Assembly (NCBI GenBank): GCA_946902875.1
Contig: OX336339.1
Span: 23,901,349 to 23,965,348 of the forward strand
DNA length: 64,000 nt
From: Nematopogon swammerdamellus
Taxonomy: Eukaryota; Arthropoda; Insecta; Lepidoptera; Adelidae
Direction of reading: 5' to 3'
The position numbers and the translations under genes are program-made. Shown here one piece after another: positions 62,607-64,000 of the stretch; within the stretch, counting starts at the first letter, position 1, and every line of letters begins with the position of its first letter. The notes beneath the pieces are model-generated. The model was not told where the DNA came from. It did no database searches and saw only the letters and a program-made list of their open reading frames with translations.

Positions 62607-62740
62607 AGTATTTGCCCGCTACTTCGCTTCGCGTGACTTTTTGCTCACAGTTTAGGCCGTGACAGAATGTAACAGTGGAAGCCGTATGTAAATCGATAAA
62701 GTGCTTCTCGAGTTATAAGGATATTCATAATAATATATTG
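62605..62740 (-). mobile_element. H1-related element b, directly abutting family B
   Basis: CTAG at 62605-62608, atttgcccgctacttcgctt, gtgacagaatgtaacagtgg, cttctcgagttataaggata. Compare 10565-10730. Confidence 0.55.
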
Positions 62741-62824
62741 ACGTCATCTTGTCGTCAGTGGTGACATTGGCTGTGTCCAATCTTCTTTTAGAAATTTATA
62801 TGTTTAGGTATATTTTATACTTTT

Positions 62825-63085
62825 TTTTTTCTTTTTTTTTGGATTACTAGAAAGCCGATCCATCTGCTCTTTAGTCCAACTACAGGGTTGCTTCGCCTGG
62901 ACTGGAAGAGCTCTTGATTGCAACGGCCGGAGATTGTGTGTCACCCCCGCCCCGCACCCCGCTGCCGCACCGCCCCCGGCGGCGCCGGAAGCGCCCCGAC
63001 AGCTGCCGTGCGACGCCCGCCACACTACGCGATGACGCCGCGTCGTCGTCCCCGCCGCGACACTTCTGATGCTCTCAGATATTGG
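62825..63085 (-). pseudogene. Poly-A-tailed GC-rich fragment (LINE 3' end or retrocopy)
   Basis: The minus strand: GC-rich 63070-62900, then caaccctgtagttggactaa, agcagatggatcggctttct, agtaatcc and a poly-A/AG tail to 62822. No AATAAA is obvious. The reading RNPVVGLKSRWIGFLVIQ resembles ends of insect LINE ORF2 proteins, which makes the LINE option more likely than a gene copy. Confidence 0.45.
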
Positions 63086-63146
63086 CAACTTGACACGTAT
63101 TCTTCTTATTTCTAAATAGAATATAAGTTCTTTATTGCGTTATAAA

Positions 63147-63615
63147 AAAATCGGCCAACGTATTCGCGCACCGAGGTTTCCGCACTACAAAAAATAAAAC
63201 GTAGAAAAAACAAATTTCTTTTATGTATCATAAATTAGCACTATAAATTTTTTTATTATTTGTTGTTATGTCCGCCATAATAAGACATATTATGTGAAAA
63301 TTTCAAATGGCTACCTATTTTATTACGGCTACAATTTTATATTAATATAATACTTATAAGGTACTAACAAAACATTGTGACTTGCGAAGTTTGTTTGTCA
63401 GTTCTTCTTCGCATTTAATTTACAACTGGCGGAATTTTCGACATGTCCAAGCGTAGGTTACCTACCTATGGATGAAATTATACAATAAACAATAAACAAT
63501 ATTACGGTTCCAAAGATACAGCCATTGGACGGACGGACGGACGGATAGACAGACAAACAGACAGACAGACGTTGTAGGCTTAGTAATAGGCTTCCGTATG
63601 AGGTACGGAAACCTG
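63147..63615 (+). repeat. Family B repeat interrupted by a LINE tail
   Basis: The left part is 63147-63330 (aaaatcggccaacgtattcg ... ggctacctatttt), the right part 63497-63615 (attacggttccaaagataca, GACGGACG run, aggtacggaaacc). Confidence 0.75.
63330..63497 (+). mobile_element. LINE 3' end (gcgaagtttgtt type) inserted in family B
   Basis: Flanked by tattacgg on both sides (63329-63336 region and 63501-63508), the sequence that is single in intact family B copies. Interior gcgaagtttgtttgtcagtt and tacaataaacaataaacaat. Confidence 0.6.
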
Positions 63616-63619
63616 ACAA

Positions 63620-63715
63620 ACACAATATAATATCCTTTAAGACTAACATAAGTCCGCCTTTCCACCTCAGTGTCTAGGTCAGAGATTTCTTCCAATCAAC
63701 CTTTGTGTATTTGAG
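63620..63715 (-). mobile_element. LINE 3' fragment, same family as 40375 and 58695
   Basis: aagtccgcctttccacctca, gagatttcttccaatcaacc, tttgtg. The tail end is missing. Confidence 0.4.
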
Positions 63716-63788
63716 AGTCGATTCATATATTACTAAAATGTTAATAAGTGGCTAAATTGAACGTAAAATCATCAATACTAATTATAAA

Positions 63789-64000
63789 TCTGTAAGGGAT
63801 GGTCGGTCATGGAGTAAGTTACTTTGTTTTATGAGATATTGCGTTTGTATTATCTATGTATGACACTAAAACTAAATTGACGATTATTAGAAATATTTCT
63901 GTATGTATGTATGTATGTTCCTCCATAACTCTTAAACCGATCATCCGAATTAGATAAAACTTAGTACAAGCACTTTTAATTATACGTGACACAGGATAGA
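63789..64000 (+). mobile_element. H1 Helitron-like element, cut by the window end
   Basis: A|TCTGTAAGGGATGG at 63789, tttatgagatattgcgtttg, (GTAT)n, tcctccataactcttaaacc, acgtgacacaggataga. Opposite in orientation to the copies at 9068 and 14571. Confidence 0.7.

Overview
The window reads as non-genic DNA from a lepidopteran nuclear genome (moth or butterfly; species not resolvable from sequence alone). The evidence is the repeat complement: many copies of a tRNA/5S-headed SINE of the type I recall being described from noctuid moths, interspersed repeats carrying a (GACGGACA)n microsatellite at a fixed internal place, non-autonomous Helitron-like elements ending in a cgcgagcg...gcgggcaaaagCTAG terminus, and fragments of several insect non-LTR retrotransposon families. 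I found no host protein-coding gene, no rRNA gene and no convincing functional tRNA gene.

Layout. 1-5.2 kb: LINE 3' ends, one full SINE (4171-4522) and two GACGGACA repeats. 5.2-7.15 kb: an inverted pair of Helitron 3' ends enclosing two oppositely oriented arrays of a ~67 bp minisatellite (alternating two unit types, so ~135 bp higher-order) around a retroelement protein fragment. 9-15 kb: Helitron copies, SINEs, a TIR element (11541-12163) and a long foldback (12213-13301) with a SINE inside one arm. 16-19 kb: GACGGACA repeats and sharp palindromes. 19.2-21.4 kb: a LINE 3' end split by two SINEs, one of which is itself split by a hAT-like element with an exact 8 bp target duplication. 21.4-24 kb: a TIR element and a mosaic of recent duplications. 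26.9-27.3 kb: a TIR element flanked by a perfect 17 bp duplication.

28.6-33.3 kb is the only substantial coding unit: a nearly complete non-LTR retrotransposon. ORF1 has a coiled coil, a basic/Pro-rich linker and an SGNH-esterase-like C-terminal domain. ORF2 has an AP-type endonuclease and a reverse transcriptase with FADD, and is broken by two small frameshifts. ORF2's ATG overlaps the ORF1 stop (ATGTTAA), which suggests coupled translation. It is followed by an opposite-strand RT fragment (33431-34322).

34-64 kb is again nested repeats: further SINEs of two families, RTE remnants, a LINE-split SINE (44.5-45.6 kb), a SINE-in-SINE (54.6-55.2 kb), a 183 bp MITE, a polyadenylated GC-rich retrocopy (41.8-42.5 kb), and at the right edge the start of another Helitron copy cut by the window end. 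The SINEs probably depend on LINE-encoded enzymes for mobility and the short TIR/Helitron-like elements on transposases or helicases not present here. All family names are by pattern recognition; no database search was possible.
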